NCBI RefSeq assembly: GCF_020329435.1
Contig: NZ_JAGKJK010000002.1
Coordinates: 248,001 to 312,000, forward strand
Direction: 5' to 3'
Length of the DNA: 64,000 nt
Source of the DNA: Bradyrhizobium hereditatis
GTDB taxonomy: Bacteria; Pseudomonadota; Alphaproteobacteria; Rhizobiales; Xanthobacteraceae
In this document: positions 47,180 through 54,928 of the stretch, in pieces
Layout: each line of letters begins with the position of its first letter
How positions within the stretch are numbered: the first letter of the stretch is position 1
Program-made: the position numbers and the translations under genes
The notes under the pieces: model-generated
What the model was told of the DNA's origin: nothing
Seen by the model: the letters and a program-made list of their open reading frames with translations, nothing else
Databases searched by the model: none

Positions 47180-47980
47180 ATGAGCGCAGCAGCCCTTCGC
47201 AGATTGATCGTGATCAGCCTCATCGCCCTGTGGGAGATCCTGCCGCGCGCCGGCTTCATTCCCGAATTGTTCCTGCCATCGCTGTCGTCGACGCTCGCCG
47301 CCGGCTGGAACGAGGCCGGCGAGTACGGTCATGCCCTTGCCGTGACGCTCTACGAGATCGCGATCTCGATGGCGTTCGCCTGCGGCGGCGGCATCCTGCT
47401 GGGCGCTATCGTCGGCAGCCTGCCGCGGCCGCGCATCCTGATCATGCCGATGGTATCGAGCCTCTATGCGGTGCCGCTGGTCATCCTCTATCCGGTATTC
47501 ACCGTCTGGCTCGGTATCGGCTCTGAATCCAAGATCGCGTTCGCCTCGATCTATGGCTTCCTGCCGACGATGCTGGCGACCGCCGCCGGGATCCAGACCA
47601 TCGATCCGCAACTGTTGCTCGCCGCCCGCAGCATGGGCGCGACGCTGAGCCAGCGGCTGGTGCGCGTCATCATCCCGGCCGCGATCCCGACCGTGTTGTC
47701 CGGACTGCGCGTCGGCGGCGCGCTTGTCATCGTCGGCGTAGTCGTCTCGGAGATGCTGATTTCGTCCGCCGGGATTGGCTATCTGATTTCGCGCTACCGC
47801 ACTATTCTGGATAGCCCGCATGTGTTCGCCGGCGTGCTCCTGGTACTGGCGATGGCGGTCGCCTTCAACGCCGCAATCAAGTGGATCGAGCGCAAGGCCG
47901 CGATCTGGCAGACCGGCACCCGCGCCGGTCAACGCGCGGCGGAAGAAATCGCGCCCACGGCGCTGCAGCCAGCGACCTGA
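47180..47980 (+). CDS. NitT/TauT-type ABC transporter permease 2
   Basis: A 266-residue permease with about six helices and an EAA loop containing LLLAARSMGATLSQRLVRVI (about residues 143-162). GAGG lies before the ATG. It is intact, unlike the first permease. Two different permeases in one operon suggest a heterodimeric channel; with permease 1 broken the importer may be inactive unless the frameshift is an artefact. Confidence 0.9.
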   Translation: MSAAALRRLIVISLIALWEILPRAGFIPELFLPSLSSTLAAGWNEAGEYGHALAVTLYEIAISMAFACGGGILLGAIVGSLPRPRILIMPMVSSLYAVPLVILYPVFTVWLGIGSESKIAFASIYGFLPTMLATAAGIQTIDPQLLLAARSMGATLSQRLVRVIIPAAIPTVLSGLRVGGALVIVGVVVSEMLISSAGIGYLISRYRTILDSPHVFAGVLLVLAMAVAFNAAIKWIERKAAIWQTGTRAGQRAAEEIAPTALQPAT

Positions 47981-47984
47981 CGGA

Positions 47985-48659
47985 GTGACGGCGTTGTTCG
48001 ACCTGACGCTGACATTCGACAATGGTCCCGAGCCGGGCGTGACGCCGCGCGTGCTCGATATCTTGCGCGAACGCGGTATCAAAACGACTTTCTTCGTGAT
48101 CGGCGAAAAACTTGGCGACGCCGAACGCCGCCGACTTGCCGCGCGGGCGCACGACGAAGGCCACTGGATCGGCAATCACACCTTTACGCACACGGTGCCG
48201 CTCGGCCAGCAACGCGACCCGGACGCTGCCCAGAATGAGATCGGGCGCACGCAGGCCGCGATCGGTGAGCTCGCGCACGCCAAGCGCTGGTTCCGGCCGT
48301 TCGGCGGCGGCGGCAATCTCGACGAGCGGCTGTTGAAGCCGTCCGTGGTCGACTATCTCACCCGTAACAAGCATAGCTGTGTGCTCTGGAACGCGATTCC
48401 GCGCGACTGGGACGATCCTGACGGCTGGGCCGAGCGAGCCCTCGAGCAGTGCCGGTCGCAGCCATGGAGCCTGATGGTTCTGCACGACCTTCCGAGCGGC
48501 GCGATGGACCATCTCGAACGGTTTGTCGATTCCGCCGAGAAAGCAGGCGCGCGCTTTCGTCAGGATTTTCCGGCCGAATGCGTCCCGATCCGCTGCGGTG
48601 AAATCGTGCGTCCCATCGAATCCTATGTTTCCTCCATCGAAGAAAGTACCAGACAATGA
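47985..48659 (+). CDS. Polysaccharide deacetylase-family protein (NodB fold)
   Basis: A 224-residue CE4-type protein with no signal peptide. Motif 1 is TFDNGPEPG, where the usual TFDDGP has its metal-binding second Asp as Asn. Motif 2 is HTFTHT (metal HxxxH within NHTFTHT). Then RPFGGGG and LHDL. GTG at 47985 or TTG at 47994 (the latter has GGAG eight bases upstream) may be the start. Cytosolic position and importer context suggest an amidohydrolase-like step on the imported compound, as in PuuE-type relatives, not a cell-wall enzyme. Confidence 0.8.
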   Translation: MTALFDLTLTFDNGPEPGVTPRVLDILRERGIKTTFFVIGEKLGDAERRRLAARAHDEGHWIGNHTFTHTVPLGQQRDPDAAQNEIGRTQAAIGELAHAKRWFRPFGGGGNLDERLLKPSVVDYLTRNKHSCVLWNAIPRDWDDPDGWAERALEQCRSQPWSLMVLHDLPSGAMDHLERFVDSAEKAGARFRQDFPAECVPIRCGEIVRPIESYVSSIEESTRQ

Positions 48660-49525
48660 AGATTGCGAGTTTCAAGGCAGGTCAGACGGCAACCTACGGC
48701 CTGGTGACCAATGCCGGCATCGTCGACGCCGGCAAGCGACTGAAGCAGTGGCCGACGCTGAAGACGTTGCTGGCGAACGGATCGCTCGACGCCCTGAAAG
48801 TGCTGCAAGGCGAACGTCCCGACTATGCGCTGGCCGAAATCGAGTTACTGCCGACCGTCCCCGACCCGGACAAGATCTTCTGCATCGGCGTCAACTACGC
48901 CACGCATCTCGCCGAAAGCGGCCACCCCACCCCGCCGCATCCGATGATCTTCACTCGCTTCGCCAACAGCCAGGTCGGCGGCAACCAGCCGATGATCCGG
49001 CCGCTGGAGTCCGAGCGGTTCGACTATGAGGGCGAGATGGCGGTCATCATCGGCAAGGCCGGCCGCCGCATCGCGCGCGAGGCGGCGCTCGCGCACGTCG
49101 CCGGCTATGCCTGCTATAATGACGGCAGCATCCGCGACTGGCAGCGCCACACCTCGCAATTCGCGCCAGGCAAGAACTTTGTCGGCACCGGCGCCTTCGG
49201 CCCGTGGATGGTCACGACCGACGAAATCCCTGATATCAGCAAGCAGACGATCGCGACCCGCCTCAACGGAGTCGAGGTGCAGGCGGCGCCGATCTCGGAC
49301 CTCGTCTTCGACGTCCCTGCCTTGATCGCCTATTGCTCGACATTCACCGAACTCGTCCCCGGCGACGTCATCGTCACCGGCACCACGGGTGGTGTCGGCG
49401 CCTTCCGCACGCCGCCGCTGTGGATGAAGGATGGCGATGTGGTCGAGGTCGAAATTTCCGGCATCGGCGTGCTGCGCAATCCGGTCAAGGACGAGGTTGC
49501 GGCGACGGCGACGCGCGCGGCCTGA
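48656..49525 (+). CDS. Fumarylacetoacetate hydrolase-family protein
   Basis: A 289-residue FAH-fold enzyme: ILPSVPD-like linker then IFCIGVNYATHLAESGHPTP, FDYEGEMAVIIGKAGR, GYACYNDGSIRDWQ and GDVIVTGTTGGVG, which hold the Glu/Glu/Asp metal ligands. These enzymes hydrolyse C-C bonds or decarboxylate/isomerise ring-cleavage products. The ATG overlaps the preceding stop (ATGA), so it is in the importer operon and acts on its substrate or a derivative. Confidence 0.9.
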   Translation: MKIASFKAGQTATYGLVTNAGIVDAGKRLKQWPTLKTLLANGSLDALKVLQGERPDYALAEIELLPTVPDPDKIFCIGVNYATHLAESGHPTPPHPMIFTRFANSQVGGNQPMIRPLESERFDYEGEMAVIIGKAGRRIAREAALAHVAGYACYNDGSIRDWQRHTSQFAPGKNFVGTGAFGPWMVTTDEIPDISKQTIATRLNGVEVQAAPISDLVFDVPALIAYCSTFTELVPGDVIVTGTTGGVGAFRTPPLWMKDGDVVEVEISGIGVLRNPVKDEVAATATRAA

Positions 49526-49531
49526 TATTCT

Positions 49532-49584
49532 TTTTTGACGCGTTTTCTTCACGCGAACCGGTACCCACTTCGCTCGAAAACGCT
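49532..49584. repeat. Dispersed 53-bp element, copy B
   Basis: Same 53-bp element as at 4044-4096: TTTTTGACGCGTTTTCTTCA followed by CGCGAACCGG and ending CGCTCGAAAACGCT. Here it is intergenic, between the FAH and MetE-like genes, 6 bases after the FAH stop and 35 bases before the next ATG. It may have been inserted into the operon. Confidence 0.75.
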
Positions 49585-49619
49585 ATCGAAAACGCAATAA
49601 CAAGAGCACGGAGACGATC

Positions 49620-50660
49620 ATGAACCTGCCGAAGCATCTGCTGCCGACCACCGTTGTCGGCAGCTATCCGCAGCCGGAATGGCTGGTCGATCGTGCGATG
49701 CTGTCGAAGGTGGTGCCGCGCACGCGCATGCATGCGATGTGGCGGTTGCCGGCCGAACATCTTGAAGAGGCGCAGGATGACGCCACCATCGTTGCGATCC
49801 GGGATATGGAGCGGGCCGGCATCGACATAGTGACTGACGGTGAAATCCGCCGTGAAAGCTATTCCAACCGCTTTGCCACCGCACTGGAAGGCGTCGATGA
49901 CGAAAACCCGGCGATGATCACCTCGCGCAGCGGGCACCAGACGCCGGTCCCCCGCGTCGTCGGTCCGGTGAAACGCCGCGGCCCGGTCGAGCTACATGAC
50001 ATGGAATTTCTGCGCCAAAACACCGATCGCGCGGCCAAGATCACCCTGCCTGGCCCATTCACGATGAGCCAACAGGCGAAGAACGAGTTCTACAAGGACG
50101 ACGAGGAGTTGGCGATGGCGTTTGCCGAAGCCGTCAACGCCGAGGCGCTGGATCTGCAGAGGGCCGGCGCCGACGTGATCCAGCTCGACGAGCCCTGGGT
50201 GCGTAACAATCCTGATTTGGCCCGGCGCTATGCCGTGAAGGCGATTAACCGCGCGCTGGAAGGCATCAGCGTGCCGACCGTGGTGCATCTGTGCTTCGGC
50301 TATGCCGCGGTCGTGCCCGGCTCGACCAAGCCGGCCGGCTATTCCTTCCTCGCCGAACTCGCCGACACCAGGGCCGAGCAGATCTCGATCGAGGCGGCGC
50401 AGCCGAAGCTCGATCTCGGCGTGCTCAAGGATCTGTCGTCGAAGAAGATCATGCTCGGCGTGCTCGACCTCGGCAATCCTGAGATCGAACCGGCGGAGGT
50501 CGTGGCGGAGCGCATTCGCAACGGGCTGAAGCACGTCGCCGCGGACCGTCTTGTCGTCGCGCCTGACTGCGGCATGAAATACATGCCACGCCATATCGCG
50601 TTCGGAAAGCTTAAGGCGATGTGCGAAGCGGCGGCGATCGTTCGCAAGGAGATTAGCTAA
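49620..50660 (+). CDS. MetE C-terminal-like methyltransferase family protein
   Basis: A 346-residue protein equal to the C-terminal catalytic half of cobalamin-independent methionine synthase. PTTVVGSYPQPEWL starts it; zinc ligands are seen in VVHLCFGYA (His, Cys), a central Glu, and APDCGMKYM (Cys). No N-terminal half is present. GGAG precedes the ATG. These stand-alone proteins act on diverse methyl acceptors or on vicinal-type substrates; in this operon it may process the imported compound. Confidence 0.88.
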   Translation: MNLPKHLLPTTVVGSYPQPEWLVDRAMLSKVVPRTRMHAMWRLPAEHLEEAQDDATIVAIRDMERAGIDIVTDGEIRRESYSNRFATALEGVDDENPAMITSRSGHQTPVPRVVGPVKRRGPVELHDMEFLRQNTDRAAKITLPGPFTMSQQAKNEFYKDDEELAMAFAEAVNAEALDLQRAGADVIQLDEPWVRNNPDLARRYAVKAINRALEGISVPTVVHLCFGYAAVVPGSTKPAGYSFLAELADTRAEQISIEAAQPKLDLGVLKDLSSKKIMLGVLDLGNPEIEPAEVVAERIRNGLKHVAADRLVVAPDCGMKYMPRHIAFGKLKAMCEAAAIVRKEIS

Positions 50661-51264
50661 GCGGCTCGCCCCGCAGCCATGCCGCGCCCCGCGCGTACAA
50701 GGCTTCGACTTCAGGCCCTTTCAGGCCCGGCATGTCGCGCTTCACCGTGTAACCGATGCGGGTTTGCAAATATGCGAGGTGGCGGTAACCCGGCGGAAAC
50801 TGCTCGAGCAGGGCTTTGTCGAGGACGGGCATCGCGCCGGGCGTGACGGGGTCCATGCGGTCCTTCTCATAGATCGGCTGGCGCAGCACGATGCCCCAGC
50901 GTCCGTCGCACTTTTCCAGAAAATCGTAGAACCGGCCGGTGCAGAGCACGTCGCACAGCACGCCTTCGACCTCGGCACGCTGCGAGATCGTCATCTTGGT
51001 CTGCGAGATCGCGCGGTGGCCGGCGAGGTCGACCGAGATGCCGCCGAGAAAATGCAGGATGCTGACGCCCTTGGCCCAGGCCTTTTTGCTGATTTCGATG
51101 AACTCGTCGCCGGTGCCCTGCGTCCAGGTCGCCATCATGCGGCCGTCCGGATGCCAGACGGTGCGGAATCGCTCCCAGTCGCCGGCATCGCGCCAGATTG
51201 CCCAGTTCTGCAACAATTCGCGGATCAGGCGATCGTCTTCAATCTCGGCGTGGCTTGCGGGCAT
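50653..51264 (-). CDS. SnoaL/NTF2-like protein
   Basis: A 203-residue alpha+beta-cone protein of the SnoaL-like or ring-hydroxylating dioxygenase small-subunit type, with ELLQNWAIWRDAGDWERFRT near the N-terminus and a long C-terminal helix. It ends 8 bases within the convergent MetE-like gene. It could be a small enzyme of the same island (isomerase, dehydratase) but it is on the opposite strand. Confidence 0.8.
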   Translation of the reverse strand: MPASHAEIEDDRLIRELLQNWAIWRDAGDWERFRTVWHPDGRMMATWTQGTGDEFIEISKKAWAKGVSILHFLGGISVDLAGHRAISQTKMTISQRAEVEGVLCDVLCTGRFYDFLEKCDGRWGIVLRQPIYEKDRMDPVTPGAMPVLDKALLEQFPPGYRHLAYLQTRIGYTVKRDMPGLKGPEVEALYARGAAWLRGEPLS

Positions 51265-51361
51265 GCGAACGTTTCCTTCGGATGTACTTCTCGAGGCATA
51301 CCGGCGTCCGGCTCTGCTGCCAAGACGAACCGAGCGGGAGGGGACCGCCGGCGCGATAGCT

Positions 51362-51631
51362 TCACAACAGCCTGGCGCGGACGAACAGCACCCGTAGTGC
51401 GTCGGTCGCCTGCACGGTCAGCATCGCGTTGCCGGCGGCGCGCTGCAGCGAGCTGACGGCATCGGCGTGCAGCGCACGGAATTCGATCCATTCGATCGTA
51501 CTGAGACTGGTGATGAAGCGATAGGCCTGGCCAACGGTCGTGATCGATACCGACTTACCGTTCAGGTTGATCTGGAAAACCGCGCGCAGTGGCGTGTCGG
51601 AATCGGAAACGTCGCCCGCAATCGCGGTCAT
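51362..51631 (-). CDS. Hypothetical protein overlapping the Tlde1-domain gene
   Basis: An 89-residue soluble protein starting MTAIAGDVSDSDTPLRAVFQ, with alternating beta strands and an Ala-rich helix at the end. No signal or membrane helix. The ATG overlaps the previous stop (ATGA), so it is co-expressed with the upstream Tlde1-like gene. An immunity role is a guess only, since known Tlde1 immunity proteins are periplasmic. Confidence 0.6.
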   Translation of the reverse strand: MTAIAGDVSDSDTPLRAVFQINLNGKSVSITTVGQAYRFITSLSTIEWIEFRALHADAVSSLQRAAGNAMLTVQATDALRVLFVRARLL

Positions 51632-52620
51632 GACGCAGACGGTGAACGCCGCGACGCGGTGAGGCCTTCGCGCAGGCTCGGCACGACGACGAGACGTTTA
51701 ACCTCGCCGTTCCGGTAGGCCTGCAAGAATCTGTCATAGTCTTTGATAGAGACGCAGCCGTTGGAATCGCCGTTTGGCCCGAGCAGGTAGCTGTGCACGA
51801 GCAGGCCCGTTCGGCCGTGCATCTCGTTGTCGCCCACCGGCGTCATGCGCAGCGCCGCGACACCGTGAAACAGCTTCTCGCGCGGTTTCAGATCATAGAC
51901 GTTCGGCGGCGTCGCGCCGACCATGCGCCGGTCAACGTGGGCCGGATTGTCCATCAGGCTGCCTAGTCCCGAATGCGCCTCGAGTCGCGTGCCGTTGGGC
52001 AGGTACACCGTCCGGGCCGAAATATCGTAGACCGCGGTCTGGCTGTCATAGCCAAGCGCCCCCAGATCCGCGCGCTCGCCGAGTCCGTCGCCCGGCGTCA
52101 GCGAGGCCAGCGAGAACTTCATCGGCACGAGATCGGCGAGCTTCTCGAACATCGTGCGATTGTCGGACGAGACAGTCGGTGGCTCGCTCCGCATCGGCTG
52201 AAGATTGGCCAGCACCGGCCGGGACCTCGGCAGCGGAATTGCCGCTTCGACCGTCGGGGCGGGCGGCGTGGGCTGAACCTCGTCCTGCGCCTCACGCAAT
52301 TGCCAGCCCAACTGGTTTTCGATGTGGCCGAATTCCGCATCGAAATCTGCACGCTGCGAACGGGCGGCGGAACGCCAGGGATAGCTGATGGCCAGCGAAC
52401 GGCGCACCGAGCTTGGCCCGAACCGCTCATCGAATGAGGGTGCGCTGCTGGCGACATTAGCGGATGCGGGATTGATCCAACCGGCCAGATCGAAATCGGT
52501 CACCCAGGCAGCAAGCCCCAACGCCATGGCGAGCGCCGCCGTGCCGAACGCCGCCTCGCGGAGCAATCGGCTACCACGGCTCGAAGCAAGCCCGCCTGCG
52601 CTGGTCTTCGACCTACCCAT
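51628..52620 (-). CDS. Tlde1 (DUF2778) domain protein with N-terminal anchor
   Basis: A 330-residue protein. One N-terminal membrane anchor (FGTAALAMALGLAAWVTDF) leads to a Pro-rich linker and then a C-terminal domain (about 175-310) like DUF2778/Tlde1 L,D-transpeptidase-type effectors. MHGRTGLLVHSYLLGPNGDS then NGCVSIKDY holds the His and Cys expected in the active site. No secretion-system genes are nearby, so an endogenous cell-wall enzyme is more likely than a toxin. Confidence 0.82.
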   Translation of the reverse strand: MGRSKTSAGGLASSRGSRLLREAAFGTAALAMALGLAAWVTDFDLAGWINPASANVASSAPSFDERFGPSSVRRSLAISYPWRSAARSQRADFDAEFGHIENQLGWQLREAQDEVQPTPPAPTVEAAIPLPRSRPVLANLQPMRSEPPTVSSDNRTMFEKLADLVPMKFSLASLTPGDGLGERADLGALGYDSQTAVYDISARTVYLPNGTRLEAHSGLGSLMDNPAHVDRRMVGATPPNVYDLKPREKLFHGVAALRMTPVGDNEMHGRTGLLVHSYLLGPNGDSNGCVSIKDYDRFLQAYRNGEVKRLVVVPSLREGLTASRRSPSAS

Positions 52621-52798
52621 CTATCCCCGGCTCGGCGCTTTGGAATCACGTCTGATTCCTAGGATTCGCCGAATAACCCCACCATAATGGAAACCAAAGT
52701 AAGGCATAATCGAGACGAGCGGAAGCGGCATCGTAAGAGGCTGAATCCGTGAGACTCCGGCCCAGTCATGCGGCTTTTCCGGCCGCGAAAGGGGGCTG

Positions 52799-53224
52799 TC
52801 AGGGCCGGAGAAGCGGATTGGTATTGGGCACCGGCGCCTGCTCCATCTCGGCATGTTCGGGCAATTTGTCGCCGTGCACGGCGAGCGCCGGCCCGATCCA
52901 GATCGGGTCGGCCAGATGGTCCCTCCGCGGATTGGTCGTATTCGGGTGGACCAGAACGCTCAACTTGCCGTGGTTGAGCATGAGCCAGGGCACCAGTTCG
53001 GCGAAGATCTCGCGGGCAAAAGCCACCTGGTACATGGCCTGATCATGCGGGCCAACCTTGACGTCGTGCCACCGTCCGAGCGTGACCGAGAAGCGCTCGC
53101 CAATCCAGGTACGCAACTGCTCGGCTTCGGCCTTTGTTGTCGCCGGATCATAGTAGATGTGGGCGTGATAGCTGGCGATTTCACGTAGGGGTCGCGGACC
53201 GGTCGTTTTCGGCTCATCCGTCAT
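52799..53224 (-). CDS. DOPA 4,5-dioxygenase family protein
   Basis: A 141-residue protein of the DOPA 4,5-dioxygenase family (extradiol-type cupin-like). Metal-type histidines are in ASYHAHIYYDP near the N-terminus, LGRWHDVKVGPHDQAMYQVA, and MLNHGKLSVLVHPNT. ATG at 53222-53224 follows GGAGCGCC. Usually an aromatic ring-cleaving enzyme; the position upstream of a CMD, VOC, P450 group fits an aromatic catabolism role. Substrate not evident. Confidence 0.86.
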   Translation of the reverse strand: MTDEPKTTGPRPLREIASYHAHIYYDPATTKAEAEQLRTWIGERFSVTLGRWHDVKVGPHDQAMYQVAFAREIFAELVPWLMLNHGKLSVLVHPNTTNPRRDHLADPIWIGPALAVHGDKLPEHAEMEQAPVPNTNPLLRP

Positions 53225-53365
53225 CTCAGGCGCTCCACGCCGATGCCTCTTGGACCGGCGGATGATCGCCGCAACGGGTGGAGCGGTCAATGCGTGCTAG
53301 CAGCCCGGGCGCCGCCTCTTCGACGATCTCTACCGCCAGCGTGACGGCCTGAAAAGGACCGGCGA

Positions 53366-53926
53366 TCAGCCCGTTCGCTTTTTGCCACCCTCAAAGACGG
53401 TCATCCCGGCGGCGGGGTCGAGGTCCACTTCGGTTGCCTCTGTCAGGCGGGCCATCGTCATGTAGAAGCCGATCGCGAGGATAGACTCAACGATTTCCTG
53501 CTCGCTGAAATGCTTGCGCATGGCGGCAAAGACCGGTGCCGAAACGCGCACGTTCTCAATGACCTCGCGGCCGAACGCCAGTAGCGCCATTTCGGCTGCA
53601 TTGAACGCGGCATCATCGTATCTGCTGTGTTCGATGCAATCGATCTGCCGCTGCGTGACGCCGACGCCGAGCGCGATCGGCACATGCTGCCGCCACTCAT
53701 ATTCGCCATGCTCCCACTGCGCGACCTGGAGGATCAGTAGTTCGCGATTGATGTGACTGAGCTTCTGGCGGTGCAGGATCGAATTGGCGAACCGCATCGC
53801 CGGAATGAAATTGGCCTCGGCATGCGCCATCATCCTGAAGATGTTCAGGACGACCGGCATCCTGTCAAAGGAAGCGCGGATGTCGCCGTTGGTTGTCGCC
53901 GGGTCGATCAGGGGAAGTCTTGCCAT
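53366..53926 (-). CDS. Carboxymuconolactone decarboxylase/AhpD-like protein
   Basis: A 186-residue all-helical protein of the CMD family: EHGEYEWRQHVPIALGVGVT is the typical central segment, with the helix after it. The AhpD CxxC is absent, so a peroxidase function is unlikely. ATG at 53924-53926 follows AAGGAAAA. Same strand as its neighbours, likely part of one catabolic group. Confidence 0.87.
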   Translation of the reverse strand: MARLPLIDPATTNGDIRASFDRMPVVLNIFRMMAHAEANFIPAMRFANSILHRQKLSHINRELLILQVAQWEHGEYEWRQHVPIALGVGVTQRQIDCIEHSRYDDAAFNAAEMALLAFGREVIENVRVSAPVFAAMRKHFSEQEIVESILAIGFYMTMARLTEATEVDLDPAAGMTVFEGGKKRTG

Positions 53927-53995
53927 CCGGTTTTCCTTGCATTTGTTGTTTCGTGCCTGCGCGCTGGTTCTATCGCTGCTGATGGCACGCACCGC

Positions 53996-54529
53996 TCAGC
54001 GACCCCCGACTTGGCGGATCGGATCGGAGCCGTCCCAGCTGGCAGCGACCTTGCGGATGTGTTCGAAGAAGCTGCCCTTGCTGCCGCTGATGTCAGAAAT
54101 CTCCACAACAGTGCCGGGATGAGCCTGTGTGTCGAAATAGGCAAAGCGGCCTTTCTCGCCACCGATCTGTCCCTCGTGGCCCACCTTGTAACCGAGCGAC
54201 AGCGCGCGGTCATAGAGAGCCTGGTAGTCTCGCGTCCAGTACGACATGTGCTGCAAGCCTTCGCGGCCGGAATCGAGAAACTCCTTGTACATCGAGGGCG
54301 CATCGTTGCGCTGCTGGATCAGCTCGATCTGGAGATCCCCGGAATTGGCGAGCGCCACGCTCATCTCCATGGCGGAGTCGTGACCACGGTGGCGGAAGTA
54401 ATCGGTCTTGACCCTGTCGATATAGTACCAGGGGCCAACGCCCATCACATTGACCCAATGATCCATGGCGGCGCGGATGTCGCGCACGACGTAGCCGTTC
54501 TGGCAGACTGCACCAAAGATACGACTCAT
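53996..54529 (-). CDS. VOC-family (glyoxalase/bleomycin resistance) protein
   Basis: A 177-residue VOC protein with two modules. GVGPWYYIDRVKTDYFRHRG and IELIQQRNDAPSMYKEFL are in the first half and AYFDTQAHPGTVVEISDISG at the C-half, with His/Glu in metal-type spots. ATG at 54527-54529 has GGGAGGTCGTG upstream. It resembles methylmalonyl-CoA epimerase or dioxygenase relatives; upstream of the CMD gene by 69 bases. Confidence 0.87.
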   Translation of the reverse strand: MSRIFGAVCQNGYVVRDIRAAMDHWVNVMGVGPWYYIDRVKTDYFRHRGHDSAMEMSVALANSGDLQIELIQQRNDAPSMYKEFLDSGREGLQHMSYWTRDYQALYDRALSLGYKVGHEGQIGGEKGRFAYFDTQAHPGTVVEISDISGSKGSFFEHIRKVAASWDGSDPIRQVGGR

Positions 54530-54593
54530 CACGACCTCCCGTCCGCTTGCCGGCGGCAGATCTTTCCGCCTGTTGTTGTTCCTATCCCGCCGT

Positions 54594-54683
54594 TCAACCG
54601 ATCGATCTGCCGCCATCGATCACGAGCTCGGCGCCGGTGACATAGCGGCTTTCATCGCTGGCGAGCCACAGGATTCCATTTCG
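54594..54683 (-). pseudogene. C-terminal remnant of an SDR-family dehydrogenase
   Basis: The last 28 codons in this frame read GILWLASDESRYVTGAELVI then DGGRSIG, the exact end of short-chain dehydrogenase/3-oxoacyl-ACP-reductase-type proteins (LASDESxxVTGxxxxVDGG). Upstream in the frame homology stops suddenly near 54683, and neither the NAD-binding TGxxxGxG nor the YxxxK active site is found. It is a truncated gene end. Confidence 0.8.
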
Positions 54684-54704
54684 CGATATGGAGTCTCTGA
54701 GTGA

Positions 54705-54842
54705 GGCCGACATCTCGAAAAACTGCTGGCGCTCGGCATCTACGCGGAGTTCATCGCGGTAGACCAGCAGCGCGACATCAATGCCCGCGACATCGACGCC
54801 TCGAAGAAAGTCGCAAGCGACGCGAAGATCGAGATGAAGTAG
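54705..54842 (+). pseudogene. Probable C-terminal gene fragment of unknown family
   Basis: On the opposite strand from the SDR end, a 45-codon frame from 54705 to a TAG at 54840-54842 reads LEKLLALGIYAEFIAVDQQR and then DINARDIDASKKVASDAK, normal protein composition, but an in-frame TGA (54702-54704) lies just before it and there is no start. It looks like the end of another deleted gene, so the two fragments probably meet at a deletion or recombination junction near 54690. Family not recognised. Confidence 0.5.
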
Positions 54843-54852
54843 CAGTGAAACG

Positions 54853-54908
54853 CGTGTCCCGGATGCGGTGCGGCGCAGCACTTCGTGCCGCGCTGCGTCC
54901 GGGACACG
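54853..54908. repeat. Palindromic repeat (CGTGTCCCGG family)
   Basis: Arms CGTGTCCCGGATGCG... and ...CGCTGCGTCCGGGACACG surround a CTTCG-type loop, with GCGGTGCGGCGCAGCA inside. It lies between the gene remnants and the P450 stop, 20 bases from it, and can end both transcripts. Confidence 0.8.
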
Positions 54909-54928
54909 ACACTATCGACACCGAATGC

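Noticed and set aside
51362..51631. Immunity protein to a type VI effector
   Set aside because: No signal peptide or membrane segment although known Tlde1 immunity proteins are periplasmic, and no secretion-system genes in the window; kept only as a weak hypothesis.
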